DNA of 64,000 nt, taken from assembly GCF_024626525.1 (NCBI RefSeq), contig NZ_JANJGU010000013.1:1-64000 (forward strand), read 5' to 3'. Of this stretch, positions 51,159-60,263 are shown piece after piece (within the stretch, counting starts at the first letter, position 1; the number at the start of each line of letters is the position of its first letter). The notes below the pieces were generated by a model. The model did no database searches and was not told where the DNA came from. It worked only from the letters and a program-made list of their open reading frames with translations. Source of the DNA: Lederbergia panacisoli. Lineage in GTDB: Bacteria; Bacillota; Bacilli; Bacillales; Bacillaceae_C. The position numbers and the translations under genes are program-made.

Positions 51159-52064
51159 TTATTTTAATGAACCAACCATTACACCTTTCTCAAAATACTT
51201 TTGGAAGAAAGGATACATAATTAATAATGGAAGACTTGCTATAACTATGGATGAGTATTTAATCATTTCAGCAATCCTTTGCATCTCAGCCCTTGCAAGT
51301 TGATCCGCAATCATTCCAGGTTGTACTTCATTTTGGATTAAGATTTCACGGAGAACCAACTGCAACGGATATAGTGAACGATCATCAAGATATATCATAG
51401 CTTGGAAATAAGCGTTCCACTGTCCGATGAAAGCAAAAAGAGCGATTACAAAAATAATAGGCTTTGATAATGGTAGAATAATTTTTATAAAAATCATTAA
51501 ATCTGATGCTCCATCTATCTTTGCCGCCTCTTTTAGCTCGTTTGGCAACCCTTTAAAATATGTTCTAGTCAAAACAATATTCCATACACTAACTGCTCCT
51601 GGTAAAATGATCGCCCATGGTGTATTAAGTAAACCTAACGATCTAATAACCAAATATGAAGGAATCATTCCACCGTTAAAAAACATTGTAAAGAGAAAAA
51701 AGATGGTGAAGAATTTCTTGCCGACTAAATTGTCAATTGATAATGAATAACCAGCTAAAACTGTAAATGTGATAGACACGAAAGTGAACCCAACTGCATA
51801 AAAAATGGAGTTTAAAAAACCCCTTATAATTGAGCCATCTTGAAAAATACGTATATAGCCATCAAGGGTCCAATGGTCAGGATTCAGTGATATACCTTTT
51901 GTCAATAAAATATTGGGCTGTAAAAAAGAACCAAGTAATACATACAATAGAGGAACTATAACAACAATCACGATTATGCTTAATAAAATTTTATTGATTA
52001 AAAGTATGAATCTATCTGTTTTTGAATTATTAATTATTTGGTTTCTATAATTTTTTTTTCTCAA
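51159..52064 (-). CDS. CUT1-family ABC permease, LplC/YtcP type
   Basis: This inner-membrane subunit of 301 residues has six membrane segments and the MalG-like EAA loop NELKEAAKIDGASDLMIFIKIILPLSKP that docks the ATPase (positions about 180-208). The start is TTG at 52064 with AAGGAGGT. It forms a heterodimer with the product of the preceding gene. No ATP-binding protein is encoded in the operon, so a shared MsmX-type ATPase is expected. Confidence 0.92.
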   Translation of the reverse strand: MRKKNYRNQIINNSKTDRFILLINKILLSIIVIVVIVPLLYVLLGSFLQPNILLTKGISLNPDHWTLDGYIRIFQDGSIIRGFLNSIFYAVGFTFVSITFTVLAGYSLSIDNLVGKKFFTIFFLFTMFFNGGMIPSYLVIRSLGLLNTPWAIILPGAVSVWNIVLTRTYFKGLPNELKEAAKIDGASDLMIFIKIILPLSKPIIFVIALFAFIGQWNAYFQAMIYLDDRSLYPLQLVLREILIQNEVQPGMIADQLARAEMQRIAEMIKYSSIVIASLPLLIMYPFFQKYFEKGVMVGSLK

Positions 52065-52080
52065 CTTGCTACCTCCTTCC

Positions 52081-53046
52081 TTAATAAAGGGTCTCTCCTT
52101 TCAATTTCTTAACAACCTGGTTTGCAGTGACTAATAGTATTAAACCGATAATCGTATTAAACAAACCAACTGCCGCTCCAAACGACCAATCACCTGCTAA
52201 TAAACCCCTTTTATAAACATAAGTATCAATAACTTCAGATGTTGGGATATTCCTAACTGTTTGGAGCAAGTATGCCTTTTCAAAACCTACACCCATAATG
52301 CCTCCAATGGCTAAAATAAATAATACAGCCATTACGGGTTTAAGAGTTTGGACATCAATGTGCCATATTCTTTGCAAAAGTGATGCGCCATCAATTGTTG
52401 CTGCATCATGTAGTTGAGGGTCAGTATTCGAAAGCGCCGCTACATAAACAATTGAAGAAAATCCTGCTCCTTGCCATATACCCGATGCAATAAAAATAGT
52501 CCGGAAATATTCTGGATCCGACATAAATGAGATTGGCTTGCCCATAAATGCAGTAATAATTCCATTAATAGGACCAGCAGGTGATAAAAAGATAAAGATC
52601 ATACCCACTATGACAACCGTCGAAATAAAATTAGGTGCATAAATGATTAATTGAATATTTTTTTTAATACCTGCTCGTCTAACCTGGTTTAACATAATTG
52701 CCAAAATAACAGGAACAGGAAATCCAATAATGAGACCATATACACTAAGTTTTATTGTATTTGAAAAGATTTGCAGGAAATTAGGAGAAGTTAGGAAACC
52801 GGTAAAATGAGAAAGCCCAGCCCAATCACTCTCCCATATCCCTTTTGTCACACTAAAATCTTGAAATGCGATTAGCACTCCGTACATCGGCACATAATTA
52901 AAGATAAAGACTGATATAACTGCGGGTGCTAGAAACAGATATAATATATAATTATTTTTGAAATACTGTAAGAAGCTTTGCTTTTTCTTATTTTTTTTTG
53001 CAATTATATTAGTTTTATCTGATGCAGAGCCCAATGCCTTTTCCAT
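52081..53046 (-). CDS. CUT1-family ABC permease, LplB/YtcO type
   Basis: This is the partner permease of 321 residues. A lysine-rich cytoplasmic N-terminus, six membrane segments and the EAA-like loop DPQLHDAATIDGASLLQRIW are visible. ATG at 53046 follows AAGGAGG. It is the first gene of the fructan operon. Upstream is a 313-base gap with inverted and direct repeats that may bind the YesN-type regulator. Confidence 0.92.
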   Translation of the reverse strand: MEKALGSASDKTNIIAKKNKKKQSFLQYFKNNYILYLFLAPAVISVFIFNYVPMYGVLIAFQDFSVTKGIWESDWAGLSHFTGFLTSPNFLQIFSNTIKLSVYGLIIGFPVPVILAIMLNQVRRAGIKKNIQLIIYAPNFISTVVIVGMIFIFLSPAGPINGIITAFMGKPISFMSDPEYFRTIFIASGIWQGAGFSSIVYVAALSNTDPQLHDAATIDGASLLQRIWHIDVQTLKPVMAVLFILAIGGIMGVGFEKAYLLQTVRNIPTSEVIDTYVYKRGLLAGDWSFGAAVGLFNTIIGLILLVTANQVVKKLKGETLY

Positions 53047-53242
53047 GAATTTTCCTCCTTCATTGATTCTGTATGTCTATTTAGTTAGTTTTTTTGTTAT
53101 CTACCTGCTTTCAAACAAAGTAATGAAACGTATTAGTTACAAACACGTTACCTGTAAAATAATATAGCAGATGATTTTACAGAACTATTTCAATATTATT
53201 GGGTCAACACGTTTAATATTTTTGGTATCTATAGTGCAACAA
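53047..53242 (-). promoter_or_regulatory. control region of the fructan operon
   Basis: A perfect inverted repeat CTGTAAAAT (53152-53160) / ATTTTACAG (53174-53182) encloses a TATATT that could be a -10. No good -35 precedes it, as expected for an activated promoter. AACACGTT occurs twice in direct orientation (53142-53149, 53206-53213). These are candidate binding sites for the AraC-type response regulator encoded upstream. Confidence 0.4.
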
Positions 53243-53285
53243 ATAAAAAAATCTTTTTAATGCTTTGTAAAGCATTAAAAAGATT
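53243..53285 (-). terminator. intrinsic terminator of the yesM-yesN-binding protein unit
   Basis: The 16-base arms 53250-53265 and 53270-53285 are perfectly complementary around TGTA and are followed on the minus strand by seven T. Confidence 0.92.
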
Positions 53286-53359
53286 CGATTTTAATAATGA
53301 AATATTATGTTAGAAATTAGTAAAATCCTAAATTAATTTTAATTCCAATTTCTCTTTAT

Positions 53360-54697
53360 TTAGGGCTTCGATATTTTCGAGATACTAGAATCAATTTTCT
53401 TTACAGCTTCCTCGGCTGATTTTTTTACATCTTTGTTTCCAATTCCCACGTCCTCAAACAATACTTTTATTGTCTCACTTATTACCGGATATACAGGAGA
53501 AACTGGCCTGTTTTTCGAGAACTTTTGTGATTGTTGTAGAAAGATATTTTTGGGGTACTCATTTAATTCTGGAAATTCTTTAGCAACTGATTGCCTTGCA
53601 GGAAGGTCTCCTGTAAAACTAACGTAAGTTTTTACCCCTTCATAACTTGTAATGTATTTAACAAATTTCCATGCTTCTTCAGGATACTTAGTTTTGGCGG
53701 ATATTCCTAAAGCCCAACCCCCATTAGGGGCTAATTGCTTAACTCCTTTTGGTAAGGGAGCAACATCAAAATCTTCACCTAAAATAAAATCTGGATAATT
53801 TTTTTTCAAGTCTTCTAAAACCCAAGAGCCAAGAACAGTCATTGCAAGTTGTCCTGTTTCAAATGACTCCGGAGGTAATTCTACTTCCGCTATATTATAC
53901 TTATTATATAATTCTTGGTAAAACTGTAGTGCCTTCAGAGATTCAAGGGAATCTAAATATCCTTTTGCCGTTAATCCATCAGGACTTAATACATCCCCAC
54001 CAAACTGCCACAACAATGGAATTTTAAAATAGGCAGGACCTTCGCCATCACCAAAACCTTGGGCTGGATCAATAGCATAAATTCCTTCATCAGGATTATG
54101 TAATTGCTTGGCTATTTCTAACACTTCATCCCACGTCATAGGGTTATTCGGATCTTTAGAGGGTAAAGGGATACCCGCCTCTTTAAATATTTTTTTGTTA
54201 TAAAATAAGGCAATACTAGATTCTACGATTGGAGCAAGATAAATTTCGTTATTAAAGCTCATACCGCTAATTGTTGATTTAGGAAAATCAAAAATTCCCC
54301 CTTCTTCTTTCATATAATCATTTATAGATAATAATGAACCTGCATTTGCATACAATCCCAAGTTGGGACTATCTATCGTCATAATATCCGGAGGAGATCC
54401 CGCAGCAAATTCGGTGCGCAATCTCACTTCATAGTCACCGTAAGGAATAGATTCCATATTAATTTTAATACTCGGATTAGACATTTGAAATTTTGAAACT
54501 AATTCTTCATACGCCTTATTTTCCGATTGATTGCCTGAATTCCTCCAAAATGTTAATTCAATTTTTTTTTCAACGCTATCTGTTGTATCCTTTTTCTCTG
54601 TCTGCTGACCGAAAAACTGATTAATGAAAATAAAAACAGCACCTATAATACTTATAGAAATCAGTGTTGGAATAATAAGAATAGACCCTTTTTTCAT
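53360..54697 (-). CDS. membrane-anchored solute-binding protein next to a YesM/YesN system
   Basis: A family-1 sugar-binding protein of 445 residues: IELTFWRNSGNQSENKAYEE strand, AAGSPPDIMTID, GFGDGEGPAYFKIPLLWQFGG. Its N-terminus is a single hydrophobic helix (residues 5-28) with no lipobox cysteine and no obvious cleavage site, so it seems to be anchored by a membrane helix. ATG at 54697 follows AAGGAAAG. It lies 54 bases downstream of the response-regulator gene and ends at a strong terminator, so it belongs to the regulatory unit. This suggests it may present fructan sugars to the sensor kinase. A plain transport receptor is the alternative. Confidence 0.82.
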   Translation of the reverse strand: MKKGSILIIPTLISISIIGAVFIFINQFFGQQTEKKDTTDSVEKKIELTFWRNSGNQSENKAYEELVSKFQMSNPSIKINMESIPYGDYEVRLRTEFAAGSPPDIMTIDSPNLGLYANAGSLLSINDYMKEEGGIFDFPKSTISGMSFNNEIYLAPIVESSIALFYNKKIFKEAGIPLPSKDPNNPMTWDEVLEIAKQLHNPDEGIYAIDPAQGFGDGEGPAYFKIPLLWQFGGDVLSPDGLTAKGYLDSLESLKALQFYQELYNKYNIAEVELPPESFETGQLAMTVLGSWVLEDLKKNYPDFILGEDFDVAPLPKGVKQLAPNGGWALGISAKTKYPEEAWKFVKYITSYEGVKTYVSFTGDLPARQSVAKEFPELNEYPKNIFLQQSQKFSKNRPVSPVYPVISETIKVLFEDVGIGNKDVKKSAEEAVKKIDSSISKISKP

Positions 54698-54751
54698 CTA
54701 CTTTCCTTCTTTCAGTTTTTTACAGATATTCCATATCTCACAACAAATATA

Positions 54752-56341
54752 TTACTTTATCAGTTGATCACGATATTCCACTGGAGTTTGTCCAAATTGT
54801 TTTTTAAATACTGTACTAAAATAACCCGAACTTAAGAAACCAACTAAATTTGCTACATCAATTACCTTAAGCTCCCGATCCTCAAGGAACTTTTTTGCTT
54901 TCTTCATTCGTAACTCAACAAGATACTCACTAAAATTTTGCCCAACATGACTTTTAAATATCTCAGATAAATAGGAACTATTTATATGAAAAGTCTTCGA
55001 TAATAAAGTTAATGAAATTTCATTTGCATAATGGACATCCAAATAATGTTGTATGCTATCAATCATTATCTTTCCGTTAGAAAAACGTGTTAAGCGAATC
55101 TTTTCTATTATAATGAGAGCCAATTCAACAAGATAGGCAATTACTTTTTGAGGTGCATCAAGCCCTGAAATACTTTGTTGACAATCCCAAATTGTTTTTT
55201 GGATTTCTCTTGTTTCTATGTCATATTTTTTTGTAAAGGAGCTTACAAGAATTAAAACTCTATTAGCAACAAAATAAAATGAAAATATGGATTGATTTTC
55301 TACCCCCGTTACTGACTCAAGGGTTGATTTAAACATCTCTATATCTAGACCTTCAATTGCAATCGTCAATTTCTTTTCAATATCTTCAGATATTTGCAAT
55401 ACCTCTTTTTGAAGTTGCTTTTCATCAATTACTTGCGACATAGGTCCCAGCTTACTTTGCCCCCATGAATAAAGACTTGAAATATAACCAGATTTAAAAT
55501 TAACTAGACCGGTAACAACACTACCTACTCCAATAACCGTTTCCAATTTCAATAAGGTTTTCACCTTTATCTGAAAATCTCTTATAAAATGGGTAACCAA
55601 ATTTTCTTGTTCTGGTTCAATTATTTGCATAAAATGAACTAGATTTCTGTAACTAGGATTATTAAAGTAATAGGTTCCTGGATAATATGTCGCTAATTCT
55701 TTGCATAACATTTGAAAGGGAAGCCATCGACTCTTTAAATAGGAAATATCCTCATTTCCTTCTCTTACCTCTACAGTTAGAAAAATGACATTAATATCAT
55801 CATTTGCAAGATGATCTAATTGTAACTGCAATAGCCTGTCTTGAATCATATGAAATTCTAACAGTTCACCTGTTGCTATATGAAGAATATATTGTTCTTG
55901 TACTTCTTGAATACGACTATTTGCAACCCATCGAATACGGGCAGTCTCTTTTTCTTTTCTTTTCTCTTCCTCAATCTCCATCCGTACTTTTCTTAGCGTC
56001 TCCAAAAGTTCGTCTGGGTCAACAGGCTTTAATATATAATCCTTAACCCCTTCCTGCATCGAATGGCGTACATACTCAAATTCAGAGTAACCTGATAATA
56101 CGATTACCTTTATATCTGGGTAATCCTCATGACAACGCTTAGCCAATTCCATCCCATCCATAACAGGCATTCTAATATCTGTGATCACTATATCTATCTC
56201 TTTTGTTTGCAAAAAATCTAATGTTTCTTGCCCATTAAGTGCTTCTCCTACAATTTGAAATCCTTCTTGTTCCCAGTCCACCTTCATTTTTAAGCCTTTA
56301 AGAATTTGTATCTCATCATCAGTAATAATTACCTTCAACAT
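54752..56341 (-). CDS. response regulator, YesN type (REC + AraC HTH)
   Basis: This is the transcription factor partner of the adjacent kinase. The receiver domain at residues 1-120 has acidic pocket TDDE, phospho-acceptor Asp in VITDIRMPVMDGME and Lys in YILKPVDP. A middle region of about 280 residues follows, then two AraC-type helix-turn-helix motifs at the end (SLTLLSKTFHINSSYLSEIF and VIDVANLVGFLSSGYFSTVF). The length is 529. ATG at 56341 has GAGG nine bases upstream and overlaps the kinase gene by 23 bases. The likely target is the fructan operon downstream. Confidence 0.93.
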   Translation of the reverse strand: MLKVIITDDEIQILKGLKMKVDWEQEGFQIVGEALNGQETLDFLQTKEIDIVITDIRMPVMDGMELAKRCHEDYPDIKVIVLSGYSEFEYVRHSMQEGVKDYILKPVDPDELLETLRKVRMEIEEEKRKEKETARIRWVANSRIQEVQEQYILHIATGELLEFHMIQDRLLQLQLDHLANDDINVIFLTVEVREGNEDISYLKSRWLPFQMLCKELATYYPGTYYFNNPSYRNLVHFMQIIEPEQENLVTHFIRDFQIKVKTLLKLETVIGVGSVVTGLVNFKSGYISSLYSWGQSKLGPMSQVIDEKQLQKEVLQISEDIEKKLTIAIEGLDIEMFKSTLESVTGVENQSIFSFYFVANRVLILVSSFTKKYDIETREIQKTIWDCQQSISGLDAPQKVIAYLVELALIIIEKIRLTRFSNGKIMIDSIQHYLDVHYANEISLTLLSKTFHINSSYLSEIFKSHVGQNFSEYLVELRMKKAKKFLEDRELKVIDVANLVGFLSSGYFSTVFKKQFGQTPVEYRDQLIK

Positions 56342-58112
56342 CTGTATCATCCTCTTTTAAATGAATACATAAAATAACTTTTGTTCCAATACCTTTTTTT
56401 GTTTCAATCTGGTAGAAAAAATTTTGACCATAGTAGATCATTAATCGTCCAATTACATTCTTCAAGCCAATACTACTTCCTTTACTCTCTAATACATTAT
56501 TTGATTCATTATTTTGGCCATGTTTTGGTAAGTTTTTAATGACTTCGTCGGACATCCCAATTCCTTTATCTTCTACAATAATAAAGACTTTATCTTTAAC
56601 TTTTTGAATACTTATATAAATTTCAGCAATATTCTTCTCTAGAAAACTATATTTCACTGCATTTTCAACTAGGGGCTGTAATATAAACTTAATGATTGGG
56701 AATTGACTCGCATTCTGATCTTCTTCTATTTTTATTATTATATTATTTTCATACCGAAGTTTTAGTATATCGGTGTAACTTCGAATATAGTTTAGTTCTT
56801 CTCCTAATGGAGCAAGATTACGTTTTGTATCTAAGGAATATCTCATCATTCGTCCCAAATAAACGCTAATCTTCATTACTTCTTTATTTTTACCTTGAGC
56901 AGCTAATCCACCAACAATTTCAAGAGTATTATTAAGAAAGTGAGGGTTTATCTGAAGCAATAGAGCTTTGTATTCCGCATCTTTACGCCTAATATTTGAT
57001 TCATACTCGGTTTCAATGAGTTTTTTTAATTGGTCAATGGTATGGGCAAACACCTTTATCAAGTAATCAACCTCATAATCATGGGATTTAATAGTTGACA
57101 TATATTTTTTTGCGTCTGAAAAGTCCCCACGTTCAATATAACTCATTCCCTTTGTGAGTTTCTCCAAAGGACCTGTTATATTTGATGATAGTAAAAAAGA
57201 AGAAATTATAGTCAAAAGAAAAACCATAGCACTAATAAACAGTAAGTTGCGTTTTAAATGATTTACTTTCGAAAATAAATCTGATTCTTTTACCTCACTA
57301 ATCAGAACCCAGTTTCCTATAGGTAACTTTTGAAAAAAAATAAAGTAATTATCCTTATCATAAGATGTTTCTGTTAAGCCGCCTTTTTGATCAGGGTTAT
57401 TTAATATTTTGAATAAGGCTTGGCTAAGCACTTTGTTAGGTGTATTTATTTTTCCATGTAAAACATTAGACCCTTGACTATCAATCAAATATGCGTTTCC
57501 TTTATTCCCAACTGAAATGTTATTAATTGCTGATTCAAACAATGAGGAAGGGAAATTCACCTTAATAATACCGCTCTCAATTAATGTATTTATGTTGAAA
57601 AGCGGGATAATAAAACTATTAATATAAGGACCGCTTGAAGATTTGTGCTCCTTATGAGATTTAGGAAATGATTGTTCATTTTTCAGATAATCTATATACC
57701 AATCTGCTATATAAGGTTCTTTATTTTGCAAATCTATCAAGTCTTTATTTAAAAACACTGAAATATACATATTATATGAGTTATTTATCCTAATGCTAGA
57801 AAGAAAAGTATTCAGTTTATTTTTCATTAATAATTTTTCTTCTTTAGATACGTTACTACCCTCTGCTTCCATTTTGATCCAATCCTGAGTTGTTTGATTA
57901 TAAAGGACTTGCTTACCAATATCTTGTGCTTGTGCAGTGATTGACTCCACATAAAAAGAATACTGTTCCATCTTTTCTATTGTTAATTGTTGAGTCTGGT
58001 CTTTAATATAGGACATAAACCAAGCAGGAATGATTAAAGATAAAATAACAAACGGAATTGTTAATAGACAAGTAAATATAATTAAAAAGCGATTCCTTAG
58101 TGAATATAGCAT
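56319..58112 (-). CDS. sensor histidine kinase, YesM type
   Basis: Two membrane segments (near residues 5-30 and 290-310) flank an extracytoplasmic Cache-like sensor domain. They are followed by HAMP (SNITGPLEKLTKGMSYIERG), a His_kinase domain with phospho-accepting His in LLLQINPHFLNNTLEI, and HATPase with LQPLVENAVKYS and EDKGIGMS. The length is 597. ATG at 58112 has AGGAGG upstream. The longer frame to 58139 lacks a site. It overlaps the response-regulator gene. It is expected to sense an extracellular sugar, possibly through the anchored binding protein of the same unit. Confidence 0.93.
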   Translation of the reverse strand: MLYSLRNRFLIIFTCLLTIPFVILSLIIPAWFMSYIKDQTQQLTIEKMEQYSFYVESITAQAQDIGKQVLYNQTTQDWIKMEAEGSNVSKEEKLLMKNKLNTFLSSIRINNSYNMYISVFLNKDLIDLQNKEPYIADWYIDYLKNEQSFPKSHKEHKSSSGPYINSFIIPLFNINTLIESGIIKVNFPSSLFESAINNISVGNKGNAYLIDSQGSNVLHGKINTPNKVLSQALFKILNNPDQKGGLTETSYDKDNYFIFFQKLPIGNWVLISEVKESDLFSKVNHLKRNLLFISAMVFLLTIISSFLLSSNITGPLEKLTKGMSYIERGDFSDAKKYMSTIKSHDYEVDYLIKVFAHTIDQLKKLIETEYESNIRRKDAEYKALLLQINPHFLNNTLEIVGGLAAQGKNKEVMKISVYLGRMMRYSLDTKRNLAPLGEELNYIRSYTDILKLRYENNIIIKIEEDQNASQFPIIKFILQPLVENAVKYSFLEKNIAEIYISIQKVKDKVFIIVEDKGIGMSDEVIKNLPKHGQNNESNNVLESKGSSIGLKNVIGRLMIYYGQNFFYQIETKKGIGTKVILCIHLKEDDTDVEGNYY

Positions 58113-58583
58113 ATTATCTCCTCCTAAAAGGGAAGGCATTTTTACTTATAAGCCAACAATTATCTTTTATAGCTCACCATATGATTAAATAGCGACCATG
58201 ACAAAAATAGTATTTTTCAAGTTAAATTATATACTCACAATCACATATATTATAAATTATTTATTATATTTACAATGGTCATTTTTTTCTTCAATTAAAA
58301 TTACTGTTTTAAAAAAATTCCTTCTTGTCGAATAAAAGTACACTAAATCATTTTCCGTTCACCTTTAGTACTTTCCATAAGGTTTGATTATTTAAAACGC
58401 TCATCTGGCATATGATGAGTTAAACGTGAAATAAATTCTTACACGTCTACTTTTCCTATACTTTTTTTACCGAAAGAACTTCTTCTCTTAGGTTCGCCCT
58501 AAAACAAGCAAAGTGATAGGAGCCTATGAAAGTTATCCACAAACTTCCCGATTTATAGTTTACCTTAGTTTCTTGGTAAACGA
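58113..58583. other. intergenic region upstream of yesM, no gene seen
   Basis: AT-rich. A perfect DnaA-box sequence TTATCCACA lies at 58533-58541 and an inverted repeat GTTTACC/GGTAAAC at 58558-58581. The yesM promoter must lie in the right-hand part adjoining 58112, but no clear -35/-10 pair is seen. No coding sequence or RNA structure is supported. Confidence 0.35.
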
Positions 58584-58623
58584 TAAAAAAGAGTGATCGC
58601 AGTATATTTCTGCGTATCACTCT
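58584..58623 (-). terminator. intrinsic terminator of the GH4 gene
   Basis: AGAGTGATCGCAG (58590-58602) pairs with CTGCGTATCACTCT (58610-58623) with one bulge, followed on the minus strand by TTTTTT. Confidence 0.88.
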
Positions 58624-58639
58624 ATAAATAACTATATAT

Positions 58640-60148
58640 TTACTTCACCTCAGCCGGCCGCTCCTTCGCCTTATCCGCTTCCACGGCATTTTTACTTGAG
58701 GCTTCTCGGTCTTGCGCCATTTCTTCAACCGTTTTTACCTTAATGCGTGCAGCCCCTTTATAATCGTCTTTCGTTGGAAGAAGATTGCCTAATGCAAGGC
58801 GCTCTTTTGCCTCCGCGATCGCTTTACCGTATTGCGGCAACCACTTTTCCTGGGCCACGAGCATCTCGTCTGTCATTTGCCAAATTTCTTTCGGATTGCA
58901 GACTGCACCAGTCAGAGGGTCCATCATCATTGCTTGACGAAGCAGAAGATCATCCCCATGAACGGCAGCTTCCACCGCGAGTCTTTGAACAGAAATACTT
59001 ACGTTACAAACCGCTGCACAGCCTAATGGCAAATCGCCGACATGTGGCATGTTAATTCCGTTGCGGTCGACATACCCAGGTGCTTCAATGATGGCGTCAT
59101 CCGGAAGATTGGAAATAACTCCATTATTGACGACGTTGAAGTGCCCGCGGTAAACTCGTCCTGTCTCAAGCCCTTCAATAATCCATGAGCCATGTTCTTC
59201 ACTGCGGCTCTCCGGTTTGTACTCCATTGGTTTTTCTTTTAACCAATTGGGAAAGTCGGTTTCAAACCAGTTTCTTCCTTCCGTACAGACGCGGAGATAT
59301 CCACCGGTTTCACCGTTAATCCAAACGCCCAAATCAATCCAGTCATTGATTTCTTCTGGACGTTTCCTGTACCAAGGAACATATTCACTTAAATGACCAT
59401 TCGATTCTGTACTGTAATAGCCAAATCGTCTAAGCATATCAATACGAACTTTTTCCGTTTGACTAAATTCAGGGTGGCTTTCAAACGCTTCCAGGATTTT
59501 TCCCGTCAAATCTTCTCCATTATGTTTAACACTGATATACCATGTTTGATGATTAATTCCTGCACAAATGATATCTACTTCTTCTTTTTTCAAACCAAGA
59601 GCCGTCGCGATTTGCCAATGTCCGCCTTGTACACCGTGGCAAAGGCCGATCGTCCTTACCCCGCCGTATTTATTGCAAGCCCATGTCATCATCGCCATTG
59701 GATTCGCATAATTGAGCAGCAACACATTCGGATCCGCTACTTCGCGTATATCCTTGCAAATATCTAACATTGCCGCAATTCCACGCTGCCCATACATAAT
59801 TCCACCTGCACACAATGTATCACCTACACATTGGTCAACACCGTATTTTAATGGAATATCGACATCCGTTTGGAACGCTTCAAGTCCCCCGATGCGCACA
59901 ACCGAAAAAATGTATTTTGCGTCTTTAAACGCTTCTCTGCGATCAAGTGTTGGTTGGATTTTAATATTCAGTCCATTTTCGTCAATATCCCTTTGGCAAA
60001 GCTGAGTTACCATGTCCAAATTGTGCTCGTTAATATCTGTAAAAGCTACCTCAATATTATGAAATTCAGGCACTGAGAGAAGGTCGCGTAATAGTCCCCG
60101 CGTAAAGCCAATACTACCTGCACCAATGAAAGCTACTTTAAATGACAT
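58640..60148 (-). CDS. glycoside hydrolase family 4 enzyme with CHG signature (uronidase-like)
   Basis: This NAD- and Mn-dependent GH4 glycosidase uses an oxidation-elimination mechanism. It has the NAD loop FIGAGSIGFTRGLLRD, acidic TDINEHNLDMV, LLLNYANPMAMMTWA and metal-binding TIGLCHGVQGGHW. In GH4 the signature CHE is linked to alpha-glucosidases, CHS to alpha-galactosidases, CHG to alpha-glucuronidases, and CD or CN to phospho-glycosidases. The CHGV here therefore favours an alpha-glucuronidase (or alpha-galacturonidase of LplD kind) over melibiase. ATG at 60148 follows AAAGGAG (502 residues). The last 30 residues are highly charged. Neighbours are an AraC regulator and an acetyl-xylan-esterase-type gene. 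Confidence 0.8.
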   Translation of the reverse strand: MSFKVAFIGAGSIGFTRGLLRDLLSVPEFHNIEVAFTDINEHNLDMVTQLCQRDIDENGLNIKIQPTLDRREAFKDAKYIFSVVRIGGLEAFQTDVDIPLKYGVDQCVGDTLCAGGIMYGQRGIAAMLDICKDIREVADPNVLLLNYANPMAMMTWACNKYGGVRTIGLCHGVQGGHWQIATALGLKKEEVDIICAGINHQTWYISVKHNGEDLTGKILEAFESHPEFSQTEKVRIDMLRRFGYYSTESNGHLSEYVPWYRKRPEEINDWIDLGVWINGETGGYLRVCTEGRNWFETDFPNWLKEKPMEYKPESRSEEHGSWIIEGLETGRVYRGHFNVVNNGVISNLPDDAIIEAPGYVDRNGINMPHVGDLPLGCAAVCNVSISVQRLAVEAAVHGDDLLLRQAMMMDPLTGAVCNPKEIWQMTDEMLVAQEKWLPQYGKAIAEAKERLALGNLLPTKDDYKGAARIKVKTVEEMAQDREASSKNAVEADKAKERPAEVK

Positions 60149-60263
60149 TAGGCATATCTCCTTTTCATAAAAATAAGACTCTTTCATCATAACAATCATT
60201 CAATTCAAAATATTGCAGGATTATAACTTTTTTAACGGTCGTAATGTTTAAAATCTTAACTTC

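Noticed and set aside
53118-53150. CcpA (cre) site before the fructan operon
   Set aside because: Candidates around ACG at 53128 and 53145 lack the TGNAA half at the required distance.
58558-58581. GTTTACC/GGTAAAC inverted repeat as a second terminator
   Set aside because: There is no T-run on either side. It may be an operator, but no regulator can be assigned.
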